Source: Ectothiorhodospiraceae bacterium 2226 (GTDB taxonomy: Bacteria > Pseudomonadota > Gammaproteobacteria > GCA-013348725). Taken from it: DNA of 64,000 nucleotides. The notes beneath the pieces were generated by a model, which had not been told where the DNA came from, searched no databases, and saw only the letters and a list, made by a program, of their open reading frames with translations. The stretch lies in contig CP054689.1 in NCBI GenBank assembly GCA_013348725.1, positions 670,501 through 734,500 of the forward strand, in the 5' to 3' direction. Below, piece after piece: positions 27,586 to 36,189 of the stretch (position 1 is the stretch's first letter; the number at the start of each line of letters is the position of its first letter). The translations under genes were made by a program, and so were the position numbers.

Positions 27586-28543
27586 TGTTCTCGTCGCGGG
27601 TCAGCATGGACGGCATCACCGGCAGGCGGGTACGCAAGGTGCCCTGCTCCACCGTGAAGTACCGCTCGCCCACGTCGGCGCCCTGCTCGTCCCACGCCTC
27701 CAGCCGAACATGGCACCCGTTGACGTATCCCAGCACGGTACCCTGCGGCAGTTCGTGGAAGTTGTAATGATCCAAGTCCTCGGCGAAACACAGACTGCAG
27801 TCCTCGGTGGGCTGCGCTCCGAAACCAAAGCGCGTGTGCGGGGGCACCTTTACCACCGCCACGGTGTGAAACAGCCCGATGTCCTGCGGCGCCACCGGAT
27901 GGCTCGGCAGCTCATTCAGATGCAGGCAGGCCTCCAGATAATCGAGCGCATGAGCCATGCTGCCCGCCTGACCCGGCTGGCCGCACTCCAGCGTGACCGC
28001 CGGACACAGCTCAGCGAAGGCCATGGACTGCACGCCGTCGGGCTTGCGGAAATACACGACCGTGCGGCTGAACAGCGTGGCCAGGTGCAGGTACGCGGGC
28101 ATGAGTCGGTTCACGCAGGCGTAGTGCGGATTGCGGCCGGTGTTGTTGTGCACGTCCACGCTGGCGAACACGCCGCGCGCGGCCATCGCCGCCACCACCT
28201 CGGCCATCAGCGCCCGTTCCGGGGCGAAGTCCTTCCCCGGCGTCCACACGCGGTTATAGTCCGGCTGTCCCGGCAGGCGGCGCACGCCGGCGCGCGCCGC
28301 CGCGACGTTGCCGACGAACAGCGACAGCGCGCGCGGCAACGCCCGCCCGGCGTAGCGCGCAAGCAGCGCACGCACGGCGTCCCACCCGGTGGTCTCGTTG
28401 CCGTGCAGCAGTACCGACACGAACAGCGGCGGCTCGCGCCGGCCCGGCAAGTGGATCAGCGTCGGCCCCCGCAGGAGCTCCCACACGCGCGCAGCATCCC
28501 GGGTCAGCAGTCCGTCAGGCAGCGCGTCCAGTACCGTCAACAT
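27524..28543 (-). CDS. succinylglutamate desuccinylase/aspartoacylase-like zinc hydrolase
   Basis: The 339-residue protein starts at ATG 28543 with AAGGGA upstream on the minus strand. The zinc site typical of the AstE/aspartoacylase branch of M14-like hydrolases is visible: LLHGNETTGWD (His and Glu ligands) and SVDVHNNTGRNPHYACVNRL (third His and substrate-binding residues). A catalytic Glu is likely in VTLECGQPGQAGS. A C-terminal beta domain includes CSLCFAEDLDHYNF. No arginine-degradation genes are nearby, so the substrate is unknown. It is convergent with the ElyC-like gene. Confidence 0.82.
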   Translation of the reverse strand: MLTVLDALPDGLLTRDAARVWELLRGPTLIHLPGRREPPLFVSVLLHGNETTGWDAVRALLARYAGRALPRALSLFVGNVAAARAGVRRLPGQPDYNRVWTPGKDFAPERALMAEVVAAMAARGVFASVDVHNNTGRNPHYACVNRLMPAYLHLATLFSRTVVYFRKPDGVQSMAFAELCPAVTLECGQPGQAGSMAHALDYLEACLHLNELPSHPVAPQDIGLFHTVAVVKVPPHTRFGFGAQPTEDCSLCFAEDLDHYNFHELPQGTVLGYVNGCHVRLEAWDEQGADVGERYFTVEQGTLRTRLPVMPSMLTRDENIIRQDCLCYLMERLPLQETA

Positions 28544-28656
28544 GCGTGTTCCCTTCTCCGTGTCGTGCCGCGTGCGCGGATCCCATTGCTCTCTCATTGT
28601 ATCCAACACACGCCGCGGCCCGGGCGTGTCGGCGTCACCGGAGCGCTACGCCGCGT

Positions 28657-29598
28657 ATGATCGATGTGCTGATACAAATGGGCGGCCTGATCCTGTGCGG
28701 CGTGCTGTGGCGCGCTTGGCAACCGGGAGGCCTGCAGGCCGACGCGGTGCGTCCGGCGCTCACCGCCCTGGTGTACTACATCTTGCTCCCGGCACTGATA
28801 CTCAGGGTGTTGTGGCAGGCGCCGCTTGGCGCCGACAGTCTGCGGCTGGCCCTGCTGGCCGCCGCGACCATACTACTGGCCCTGGCGACCGCCGCAGCGG
28901 TCTACCGCGTGGGCCGCACGCCGCCACGGCTCGCCGGCGCGCTGGTGCTGGCCGCGGCCTTCCCCAACGTCATCTACCTCGGTTTGCCGGTGGTGGGTCA
29001 GGCGCTGGGCACGTGGGCGCAAGCCATCATCATCCAGTACGATCTGTTCGCCGCCTTCCCGCTGCTGATGACCGTCGGGGTCTTGATCGCACAGCATTAT
29101 GGGCAACGCGCCGATGGCCGGCGCGGCACCACGCCGCTGACGCCGCGCCGGCTGCTGCGCGCCTTCGCTGCGGTGCCGCCCCTATGGGCCGGTATCGCCG
29201 CCGTCGGGCTCAACCTCGGCGGCGTGGGGCTGCCCGAGGGGTTGGACCGGTGGCTGGAGCTGTTGGGCAATGGCGTCGTCCCGCTGATGCTCATCGCGCT
29301 CGGGATGGCACTGCGCTGGGACGTGGTGCACTGGCGTCGTCTGCCGGTGCTGGCGCCCGCGCTGGTCATCCAGCTAGCACTGATGCCGCTGTTCGCCTGG
29401 TGGGCAGGCCCGGTGCTCGGCCTGCCATCCGCCACCCTGGCGGTGTTGGTCTTGGGCAGCGCGATGCCCAGCATGGTGATCGGTTTGGTTTTTTGTGATC
29501 GTCACGGGCTGGATACTGGGGCCTACGCCGCGGCGGTGACGCTGTCCACCGCATGCAGCGCACTCACGCTGCCCCTCTGGCACGCGCTGGTCGGCTGA
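28657..29598 (+). CDS. AEC-family membrane transporter
   Basis: The 313-residue hydrophobic protein has about ten predicted transmembrane helices in two halves, a short basic cytoplasmic loop (about residues 147-170), and family features such as LVYYILLPALILRVLW, AFPNVIYLGLPVVG and GNGVVPLMLIALGMAL. The AEC (auxin efflux carrier) family exports organic anions in bacteria; malate and related substrates are known, but nothing here fixes the substrate. It stands 113 bases downstream of the divergent hydrolase gene and 77 bases before the Rrf2 regulator. Confidence 0.88.
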   Translation: MIDVLIQMGGLILCGVLWRAWQPGGLQADAVRPALTALVYYILLPALILRVLWQAPLGADSLRLALLAAATILLALATAAAVYRVGRTPPRLAGALVLAAAFPNVIYLGLPVVGQALGTWAQAIIIQYDLFAAFPLLMTVGVLIAQHYGQRADGRRGTTPLTPRRLLRAFAAVPPLWAGIAAVGLNLGGVGLPEGLDRWLELLGNGVVPLMLIALGMALRWDVVHWRRLPVLAPALVIQLALMPLFAWWAGPVLGLPSATLAVLVLGSAMPSMVIGLVFCDRHGLDTGAYAAAVTLSTACSALTLPLWHALVG

Positions 29599-29606
29599 GC
29601 GGAACT

Positions 29607-29639
29607 AAAGTTGACCGCGTTAGTCAGGCTTACTATAGG
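29607..29639 (+). promoter_or_regulatory. promoter with IscR type-1-like box ahead of the Rrf2 gene
   Basis: TTGACC (29611-29616) and TATAGG (29634-29639) are spaced by 17 bases. Overlapping the -35 is the inverted repeat TGAC-N7-GTCA (29612-29626). The left half AAAGTTGAC matches the IscR type-1 half-site (ATASYYGAC) at 8 of 9 positions, and the right GTCAGG also fits. This suggests autoregulation by the Rrf2 protein encoded 37 bases downstream, or control by a separate IscR. Confidence 0.65.
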
Positions 29640-29675
29640 TACAATGTTTGTCTGCACCTGCAGGAAGGAATGAAC

Positions 29676-30134
29676 ATGCGTCTGTCCCCGAAAGGCCGTC
29701 ATGCGGTCACCGCTTTGCTCGATCTGGCCCTGCATCAGGACCAGAAGGCCGTCCCGCTGGCGGAGATCACCGCGCGGCAGAACATCTCCGGCTCTTACCT
29801 CGAGCAGCTGTTCCGCCACCTGCGCCAAGCCGGCGTGGTACATGGCACCCGGGGACCGGGCGGTGGCTACCGCCTGGCGCGCGTGGCCGATGAAATCACG
29901 GTCGGCGAGATCATTCGCGCCGTGGAGGGCGAAAGCGGCACGCCGCCGGCACACGCCCAGCCGGGCCAGAACCTTCCGCAACAGCTTTGGCAAGAGGTAA
30001 GCCAGTCCCTGTACGGCGTGCTGGACGGGATGACGCTGGGGCACCTGGTGCGTCGGCCCGCGCCGGGACGCCACAAGGCGGACCTGCGAACGCTCACCCG
30101 CGCCCACGAGGAGCGTACCCGCTCAGCCGCCTAG
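29676..30134 (+). CDS. Rrf2-family transcriptional regulator lacking all cysteines
   Basis: The 152-residue protein begins MRLSPKGRHAVTALLDLAL, very like IscR, from the ATG spaced best from AGGAAGGA; ATG 29670 is an in-frame alternative. The winged helix-turn-helix (ISGSYLEQLFRHLRQAGVVHGTRGPGGGYRLAR) is intact. IscR has three cysteines around 92-104 that hold a [2Fe-2S] cluster; here that segment reads VEGESGTPPAHAQPGQ, and the protein contains no cysteine at all. It is therefore probably not a classical cluster sensor. There are no isc genes next to it. Its DNA target may resemble the box in its own promoter. Confidence 0.88.
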   Translation: MRLSPKGRHAVTALLDLALHQDQKAVPLAEITARQNISGSYLEQLFRHLRQAGVVHGTRGPGGGYRLARVADEITVGEIIRAVEGESGTPPAHAQPGQNLPQQLWQEVSQSLYGVLDGMTLGHLVRRPAPGRHKADLRTLTRAHEERTRSAA

Positions 30135-30175
30135 AGGTCGGCCTAGATGTCGGCTGGAGCAGCCGTGATCTGACA

Positions 30176-30207
30176 GCGCTGCGCCCGGTTTGCGCCGGGC
30201 GCAGCGC
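30176..30207. terminator. strong hairpin between convergent Rrf2 and slyD genes
   Basis: A perfect 13-base stem (GCGCTGCGCCCGG at 30176-30188 with its complement at 30195-30207) has a six-base loop. On the plus strand it is followed by GTTTG, a short T-run. It lies between two convergent genes and may end transcription from both sides. Confidence 0.6.
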
Positions 30208-30229
30208 GTTTGAGTAGGGTCGATCGGCG

Positions 30230-30688
30230 TCAGTGGGCGTGGCCGTGAGCCAACTCTTCCTCGGTGGCGTCGCGTACGTCGATGATCTCGACGTCGAAGG
30301 TCAGATCCATGCCCGCCAGCGGGTGATTGGCATCGAGCACCACGCCGCCGTCCTTGACCTCCTTCACCGTCAGCACGATCGGCCCGTTGGGGCCCTCGGC
30401 TGCCACCTGCATACCCACCTGCGGCGTCATGTCCTCGGGAAACTTGTCCGGCGTGACCTCGAACTCGGCCTCGGGATTCTTCGGGCCGTAGGCCTCGTCG
30501 GCGGACACGTGAACCCGGGCCTTGTGTCCGACTTCCGCCCCATCCAGCGCCTTCTCCAACCCCGGCACGATATTGCCGAAGCCGTGCAGATAGGCCATGG
30601 GCTCGCCGTTGCTGGCGTCCAGCACCTGGCCGCTGCCGTCCGTGAGTGTGTATTCCATCGAAACCACTCGGCCATTCGCTGCCTTCAT
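30230..30688 (-). CDS. slyD: FKBP-type peptidyl-prolyl isomerase SlyD
   Basis: SlyD is a cytoplasmic prolyl isomerase and chaperone with an insert-in-flap domain. The 152-residue protein shows YTLTDGSGQVLDAS, YLHGFGNIVPGLEKALDG, an IF-domain region (AYGPKNPEAEFEVTPDKFPEDM) and HPLAGMDLTFDVEI. The C-terminal metal-binding tail, long and rich in His and Cys in E. coli, is reduced here to HGHAH, so nickel binding may be weak. It is divergent from the nfeD-like gene. Confidence 0.93.
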   Translation of the reverse strand: MKAANGRVVSMEYTLTDGSGQVLDASNGEPMAYLHGFGNIVPGLEKALDGAEVGHKARVHVSADEAYGPKNPEAEFEVTPDKFPEDMTPQVGMQVAAEGPNGPIVLTVKEVKDGGVVLDANHPLAGMDLTFDVEIIDVRDATEEELAHGHAH

Positions 30689-30862
30689 ACCCTAATCCTT
30701 CCTGTGTGCGTAAAAACCCACACTATAGCGAAGGGTGCCGGGCGTGTCGCCCCTCCCATGACGTGCCCCGCGTAGTGCGGCGTGACGCTCATTCGATCAG
30801 TGACTTGCGTCCGGCGGAGGGCATTGCCCGCACTCCCGAGGCTGGCTATGCTTGGGGAACGC

Positions 30863-32308
30863 ATGAATATCCCTTTGAACCGCCGTAGCTTCCGTCTGTT
30901 GGCGAGCACCCTGCTCCTGCTGCTCGCCGTGCCGTGGCTGATAGCGCAGGAGATCGCGCCCGGCCCCGGTCCGGCGGTGGTGCTCGACATCGAGGATGCC
31001 ATCGGTCCCGCGACCAGCGACTACGTGCAGCGCGGGCTGCGGGAGGCCGCCGAGCGCGGCGCGCCACTGGTAGTGCTACGCATGAACACCCCGGGAGGCC
31101 TGGACGCCTCCATGCGCTCCATCGTTCAGGAGATCCTGGGCTCCCCCATCCCCATCGCCACCTACATCGCCCCGACCGGCGCGCGCGGTGCCAGCGCCGG
31201 CACCTACATTACCTATGCCAGCCACATTGCCGCGATGGCGCCGGCCACCAGCATCGGCGCCGCCACGCCCGTGCAGATGGGCGGCGCGCCGGGGGCGCCG
31301 GAGCCCGAGCAGCCCCGCGAGCGGGAACGCGAAGAGGATGGGGATGCGCCCGAGGAGGAGCGCCAGGAACGGCCACGCGAAGGCACGCCGCAACCCGGTA
31401 CGGCCATGGAGCGCAAAATCATCAACGACGCCGTTTCCTACATCAAGGGGCTGGCCAACCTACGCGGCCGCAACGCGGAGTGGGCCGAGCGCGCGGTGCG
31501 CGAAGGCGTGACGCTAACCTCGGAGGAGGCGCTGGCCGAGGGCGTCATCGACGTATTGGCCAAGGATCTGCGCGATCTGCTGGAGCAAATCGACGGACGC
31601 ACGGTGGAGGTACAGGGTCAGGAGCGGCTGCTTGCCACGGCAGAGCTCGCCATCGAGCACATCGAGCCCGATTGGCGCACACGGCTGCTGGCGGTGATCA
31701 CCAATCCGAACGTGGCGTACATTTTGATGCTGATCGGCATCTACGGCCTGATCTTCGAGTTCGCCAATCCCGGCAGCATCGTACCCGGGGTTGCGGGCGC
31801 GGTGTCCCTGATCCTTGCGCTGTTCGCCTTCCAGGTGTTACCGCTCAACTACGCCGGTCTCGGGCTGATCATCCTAGGCATCGCCTTGATGGTAGCGGAG
31901 GCCTTCGTCCCCAGTTTCGGCGCCCTGGGTATCGGCGGCGTGATCGCGTTCGTCATCGGTTCGGTGATGTTGTTCGACACCGACGTGCCCGGCTTCGAAC
32001 TCGCGCTGCCGCTGATCGGCGCGGTAGCCCTGCTCAGCGCCGTCATGCTCACCGTCTTGCTCGGCATGGCGGTCCGGGCCCGGCGTCGCCCCGTGGTCTC
32101 GGGCGCCGAGTCGCTGGTCGGCGACCACGGCGTCGCGCTGGGTGATTTCGGCGCTGAACAGCCAGGTTACGTGCGCGTGCAGGGCGAGGCCTGGCACGCG
32201 CACAGCGCGCTGCCGGTACGGCGCGGGCAGGCGATCCGCGTCATCCGCATGGACGGCCTGTCGCTCGAAGTGGAACCCGCGGACTCGGCAAAGGAGAGAA
32301 CAACATGA
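30863..32308 (+). CDS. NfeD-family membrane serine protease (ClpP-like)
   Basis: Starting at ATG 30863 (GGGGAAC upstream; ATG 30848 possible) the protein has 481 residues. A signal or anchor precedes a ClpP-class protease domain with [16 protein letters not shown], the catalytic Ser in [14 protein letters not shown] and a candidate catalytic Lys in [10 protein letters not shown]. Between these two lies a charged low-complexity insert (about residues 138-178, rich in Glu, Arg and Pro). Four or five transmembrane helices and a C-terminal OB-like NfeD domain follow. Such proteins work with a stomatin partner, encoded next with a four-base overlap. Confidence 0.92.
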   Translation: MNIPLNRRSFRLLASTLLLLLAVPWLIAQEIAPGPGPAVVLDIEDAIGPATSDYVQRGLREAAERGAPLVVLRMNTPGGLDASMRSIVQEILGSPIPIATYIAPTGARGASAGTYITYASHIAAMAPATSIGAATPVQMGGAPGAPEPEQPREREREEDGDAPEEERQERPREGTPQPGTAMERKIINDAVSYIKGLANLRGRNAEWAERAVREGVTLTSEEALAEGVIDVLAKDLRDLLEQIDGRTVEVQGQERLLATAELAIEHIEPDWRTRLLAVITNPNVAYILMLIGIYGLIFEFANPGSIVPGVAGAVSLILALFAFQVLPLNYAGLGLIILGIALMVAEAFVPSFGALGIGGVIAFVIGSVMLFDTDVPGFELALPLIGAVALLSAVMLTVLLGMAVRARRRPVVSGAESLVGDHGVALGDFGAEQPGYVRVQGEAWHAHSALPVRRGQAIRVIRMDGLSLEVEPADSAKERTT

Positions 32309-33093
32309 CCCTGTACTTCGTGTACCTGCTGATCGGCGCCGTCATCCTGATCCTGATGAGCGCATTCCGAATCCTCCGCGAATACGAGCGCGGCGTGATT
32401 TTCCAGCTCGGCCGGTTCTGGAAGATCAAAGGACCGGGGCTGATCGTCGTCATCCCCGGCATCCAGCAGATGGTGCGGGTGGATCTGCGCACCGTAGTGA
32501 TGGACGTGCCCAGTCAGGACGTGATCTCGCGCGACAACGTCTCCGTGAAGGTCAACGCGGTGATCTACTTCCGCGTAGTGGACTCCCAAAAGGCGATCAT
32601 CCAGGTGGAAAACTACTTCGACGCCACCAGCCAGCTCGCCCAGACCACGCTGCGCTCGGTGTTGGGACGCCACGACCTGGACGAGATGCTGGCCGAACGC
32701 GACAAGCTGAACAACGATATCCAAGACATACTGGATGCGCAGACCGATGCCTGGGGCGTGAAGGTGGCCAATGTGGAGATCAAGCACGTGGACATCGATC
32801 CCTCCATGGTGCGGGCCATCGCGCGCCAAGCGGAGGCGGAGCGCGAGAAGCGCGCCAAGATCATCCACGCGGCGGGCGAACTGGAAGCGTCTGAGAAGCT
32901 GCTGGAGGCGGCGCGCGTTCTCGCGCAGCAGCCCCAGGCGCTGACCCTGCGTTACCTGGAAACGCTCGGGGGGCTGGCCAGCGACAAGAGTTCGACCATC
33001 GTGTTCCCCTTGCCCATCGACCTACTGAACCGCTTGAGCGGCGGGCTCCTCGACGACCAGACCGGCGCCGGTCGCGAACGCGGAACTACTTGA
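32305..33093 (+). CDS. slipin (stomatin/SPFH family membrane protein)
   Basis: The 262-residue protein has an N-terminal membrane hairpin ([18 protein letters not shown]) and an SPFH/Band 7 domain ([29 protein letters not shown] onward), then a coiled coil ([23 protein letters not shown]). It is translationally coupled to the nfeD-like gene by ATGA. In characterised pairs the NfeD protease cleaves the C-terminal part of the stomatin. The gene overlaps the convergent sspB by eight bases. Confidence 0.94.
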   Translation: MTLYFVYLLIGAVILILMSAFRILREYERGVIFQLGRFWKIKGPGLIVVIPGIQQMVRVDLRTVVMDVPSQDVISRDNVSVKVNAVIYFRVVDSQKAIIQVENYFDATSQLAQTTLRSVLGRHDLDEMLAERDKLNNDIQDILDAQTDAWGVKVANVEIKHVDIDPSMVRAIARQAEAEREKRAKIIHAAGELEASEKLLEAARVLAQQPQALTLRYLETLGGLASDKSSTIVFPLPIDLLNRLSGGLLDDQTGAGRERGTT

Positions 33094-33496
33094 CGACGCT
33101 GAGCTTGGGCCGGCCCCGTCCGGGGCCGGTGCCACCGCCGTCCGGACCGTCCGGGCCGTCGTCGCCGTCACCCTCGCCCTCGTCTTCCCCGTCGTTGGGA
33201 AACATCATGCCCCGACCGTTCTCGCGCGCGTAAATTGCCAGCGCCGCATCGGGAGGAAAACTCACCGTCACCGCCTTGCCGGAGAAGCGGGCACCGAACC
33301 GCACCTCGTCGTTACCGAGGTGCAAGCCGTGTACTGCGGCCGGCGCGAGATTGAGGACGATCTTGCCGTCACGCACGAACTGGGGCGGCACACTCACGCC
33401 GGTGGCGGCTGCGTCGACCAGCACGTAGGGCGTGAGGTCGTTGTCCACCAGCCATTCGTACATCGCGCGCAGCAGGTAAGGGCGCGTGGAAGTCAT
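33086..33496 (-). CDS. sspB: ClpXP protease specificity-enhancing factor SspB
   Basis: SspB brings ssrA-tagged proteins to ClpXP. The 136-residue protein has the globular domain ([21 protein letters not shown] through [19 protein letters not shown]) and an acidic Gly/Pro-rich linker ending in GRPKLSVVK, which matches the ClpX-binding tail of E. coli SspB. The ATG overlaps the sspA stop by one base (TGATG), as in the usual sspA-sspB operon. Confidence 0.96.
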   Translation of the reverse strand: MTSTRPYLLRAMYEWLVDNDLTPYVLVDAAATGVSVPPQFVRDGKIVLNLAPAAVHGLHLGNDEVRFGARFSGKAVTVSFPPDAALAIYARENGRGMMFPNDGEDEGEGDGDDGPDGPDGGGTGPGRGRPKLSVVK

Positions 33497-34137
33497 CAGA
33501 ACTGCAGATCGCTCTCGCGCGGGCTGAGGCTTTGGCGAAAGGCCTCGCGTTCGAACAGGCGCTGGGCATACTCGCCCACCGACTTGGCCGCCGATCCCGG
33601 CAGCTCGATCCCGAAGCTCGGCAACCGCCACAGCAAGGGCGCGATTGCACAATCCACCAGGCTCAGCTCGTCGCTGAGGAAAAAGGGTTTCTGCTTCAGC
33701 ACCGGACCGAGCATGGTCAGCCCGTCGCGCAACTCCTGGCGCGCCGCCGCGCTCGCCTTGGTCTCGCGCCCCGCGAGTTGTGCGGCGAGCGGATACCAGT
33801 CGCGGTCGATGCGGTAAAGCATGAGACGATTGCGCGCACGCGACACCGGATCGACCGGCATCAGCGGGGGGTGCGGGAAGCGCTCGTCGAGGTACTCCAT
33901 GATGACGCGGGAGTCGTACAACACCAGATCCCGGTCAACCAGCGTGGGGACTTCGTTGTAGGGATTCAGGTCGGCCAGATCTTCGGGCTTGCGCTCGGCG
34001 TCGACGTTGTGGACTTGCGCGCTAACGCCCTTCTCTGCCATCACCAGGCGCACGCGATGGCTGTGCAGACAGTTATCACCTGAATAGAGGATCATGTCGC
34101 TCACAACCGTATTGATCCAGGGGGGCGAACCTTCCAC
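33496..34137 (-). CDS. sspA: stringent starvation protein A
   Basis: SspA is a glutathione S-transferase-fold protein that binds RNA polymerase and alters promoter choice under starvation. The thioredoxin-like half begins MILYSGDNCLHSHRVRLVMAEKGV, and ERKPEDLADLNPYNEVPTLVD and LYDSRVIMEYLDERFPHPPL are family motifs. I used GTG 34137 (213 residues) because GAGGA precedes it and E. coli SspA also has about 11 residues before this motif; GTG 34104 or ATG 34095 are alternatives. It sits downstream of the petABC terminator. Confidence 0.93.
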   Translation of the reverse strand: MEGSPPWINTVVSDMILYSGDNCLHSHRVRLVMAEKGVSAQVHNVDAERKPEDLADLNPYNEVPTLVDRDLVLYDSRVIMEYLDERFPHPPLMPVDPVSRARNRLMLYRIDRDWYPLAAQLAGRETKASAAARQELRDGLTMLGPVLKQKPFFLSDELSLVDCAIAPLLWRLPSFGIELPGSAAKSVGEYAQRLFEREAFRQSLSPRESDLQF

Positions 34138-34180
34138 GGCCGTCCTCGCCCCGGCGCGACGCGCCTCCTGGTACTGAATA

Positions 34181-34207
34181 AAACTGCGGGGGCATCCCTG
34201 CCCCCGC
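34181..34207 (-). terminator. intrinsic terminator of the petABC operon
   Basis: Read on the minus strand, a perfect nine-base stem GCGGGGGCA with a four-base loop (34186-34207) is followed by AGTTTTATT (U-rich RNA). It lies 21 bases after the petC stop and before sspA, so it should end the bc1 operon transcript. Confidence 0.85.
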
Positions 34208-34228
34208 GGCTTGCGGGTTCAATCCGCG

Positions 34229-34969
34229 TTAGTGCACATCCTTCCAGTACTCTTTCTTGAGAGCGTAGGCGAGCACCGTAAAGATCGCCAGGAACAGCAG
34301 CACCCACAGACCCAAGCGCTGGCGGTCGAGGGCCATCGGTTCACCCATGTAGACCATGAAGTTTACCAGGTCGTTGACCGCCACGTCGTATTCGGCAGGC
34401 GTGAGCGATCCGCGGCGCGCCATCTGGTAGCCTTCCAGGACCTGGGCCTCATCGCCATTCGCATCGGTCTCGGTGCGATAGACCGGTGCTTTCAGGCCCT
34501 CGAGTTCCCAAAGCACGTGCGGCATGCCGACATCAGGGAAGGCCGCGTTGTTGACGCCGAAGGGCCGGTCCTCGTCCACGTAGAAGGTACGCAGGAAGGT
34601 GTACAGCCAATCGGCCCCGCGCGCGCGGGCGATCACGCTGAGGTCGGGCGGCGCCTTGCCGAACCACTCGGCCGCCTCAGCGCGCGGCATGGCCACGCTC
34701 ATGGTGTCGCCGATGCGCTCGGTCGTGAACATCAGGTTCTCGGTCACCTGGCTTTCGGTGAGCGCAAGGTCCTCACCCATGCGGTTGTAACGCATGTAGT
34801 TGGCCGAGTGACACGACAGGCAGTAGTTCACGAACAGGCGTGCCCCGCGCTGCAGGGAGGCCGTGTCCTCCAGATTGACGTTGGCGCGGTCCAGCGGGAC
34901 GGCAGGTCCCGCGGCGGCGGCCCATCCGGGGAGGACCGCCAGGATCAAGGCGATGACGAATTTCTTCAT
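34229..34969 (-). CDS. petC: ubiquinol-cytochrome c reductase, cytochrome c1
   Basis: Cytochrome c1 carries electrons from the Rieske protein to soluble c-type cytochromes. The 246-residue precursor has a signal peptide (MKKFVIALILAVLPGWAAAA), a heme attachment site CLSCH at 50-54, a probable axial Met in the SVAMPRAEA region, and one C-terminal anchor helix (LGLWVLLFLAIFTVLAYAL). Its ATG lies in an ATGA overlap with petB. It is the third gene of petA-petB-petC. Confidence 0.96.
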   Translation of the reverse strand: MKKFVIALILAVLPGWAAAAGPAVPLDRANVNLEDTASLQRGARLFVNYCLSCHSANYMRYNRMGEDLALTESQVTENLMFTTERIGDTMSVAMPRAEAAEWFGKAPPDLSVIARARGADWLYTFLRTFYVDEDRPFGVNNAAFPDVGMPHVLWELEGLKAPVYRTETDANGDEAQVLEGYQMARRGSLTPAEYDVAVNDLVNFMVYMGEPMALDRQRLGLWVLLFLAIFTVLAYALKKEYWKDVH

Positions 34970-36189
34970 TGGGTCACCCTCTCCGGAACGGGCTTGTTCT
35001 TCTCCATGCGGGTGTAGATCGGCATGAACAGGAAGAACGCGAAGTACAGGACGCTGAAGATCTGCGCGAACAGCGTGTAGGTCGGGGTCGCCGGCTGCGT
35101 ACCGAGGAAGCCCAGCACCAGGAAGCTGACCACGAAGATGGCGAGCGCCCACTTGAACTGCCAACCGCGGTAGCGGATGGAGCGCACCGGGTTACGGTCC
35201 AGCCACGGCAGCACGAACAGCACCGCGATCGCCGCGCCCATGGCCACCACGCCCCAGAACTTGTCCGGCACCGCACGCAGGATCGCGTAGTACGGGGTGA
35301 AGTACCACAGCGGCACGATGTGCTCCGGCGTCACCAGCGGGTCGGCGGGCACGAAGTTGTCGCGCTCGAGAATCCAACCGCCACCGTCCGGGAAGAAGAA
35401 CACCACCACCGCGAACACAATCAGGAACACGCCGACGCCGACGATGTCCTTGACGCTGTAGTACGGGTGGAACGGGATGCCGTCGCGCGGAATGCCGTTC
35501 TCGTCCTTGTGCGCCTTGATCTCCACGCCGTCGGGGTTGTTCGACCCCACCTCGTGCAGCGCGATGATGTGCGCGACGATCAGCGCGAGCAGCACCAGCG
35601 GCAGCGCGATCACATGGAAGGCGAAGAAGCGGTTCAGCGTCGCGTCGGACACCACGTAGTCACCGCGCACCCACAGGGCCAGCGGCTCACCCACATAGGG
35701 AATGGCACCGAACAGCGAGATGATCACCTGCGCGCCCCAGTAGGACATCTGGCCCCAGGGCAGCAGGTAGCCCATGAAGGCCTCGGCCATCAGGACGAGG
35801 TAGATCAGCATGCCGAAGATCCACACCAATTCGCGCGGATGCTTGTACGAGCCGTACATCATGCCGCGGAACATGTGCAGATACACCACCACGAAGAACG
35901 CCGAGGCGCCCACCGCATGCATGTAGCGGATCAGCCAGCCCCACGGCACGTCGCGCATGATGTACTCGACGGACCCGAACGCGAGGGCCGCGTCGGGCTT
36001 GTAGTGCATGGTGAGGAAGATGCCGGTGACGATCTGGAGAACCAGAATAAGCATCGCCAGCGAGCCGAAGTAATACCAGAAGTTGAAGTTCTTGGGTGCG
36101 TAGTACTGCGCCAGGTGCTCGTTCCACATCTTGGAGACGGGGAAACGCGCATCCAGCCAGCCGAGCAGGCCACTATTGTATTTTTCCAT
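34966..36189 (-). CDS. petB: ubiquinol-cytochrome c reductase, cytochrome b
   Basis: Cytochrome b holds the two b hemes and the Qo and Qi quinone sites. The 407-residue protein has eight or so transmembrane helices. Heme regions include LIRYMHAVGASAFFVVVYLHMFRG and FFAFHVIALPLVLLALIVAHIIALH. The Qo-site tetrapeptide at 293-296 reads PLWY, not the common PEWY or the PVWY found in related bacteria. It overlaps petA by one base (TAATG) and petC by four. Confidence 0.97.
   Translation of the reverse strand: MEKYNSGLLGWLDARFPVSKMWNEHLAQYYAPKNFNFWYYFGSLAMLILVLQIVTGIFLTMHYKPDAALAFGSVEYIMRDVPWGWLIRYMHAVGASAFFVVVYLHMFRGMMYGSYKHPRELVWIFGMLIYLVLMAEAFMGYLLPWGQMSYWGAQVIISLFGAIPYVGEPLALWVRGDYVVSDATLNRFFAFHVIALPLVLLALIVAHIIALHEVGSNNPDGVEIKAHKDENGIPRDGIPFHPYYSVKDIVGVGVFLIVFAVVVFFFPDGGGWILERDNFVPADPLVTPEHIVPLWYFTPYYAILRAVPDKFWGVVAMGAAIAVLFVLPWLDRNPVRSIRYRGWQFKWALAIFVVSFLVLGFLGTQPATPTYTLFAQIFSVLYFAFFLFMPIYTRMEKNKPVPERVTQ

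Noticed and set aside
34206-34225. tRNA-like GGTTCAATCC segment
   Set aside because: It is a small isolated stem-loop; no acceptor, D or anticodon arm surrounds it.
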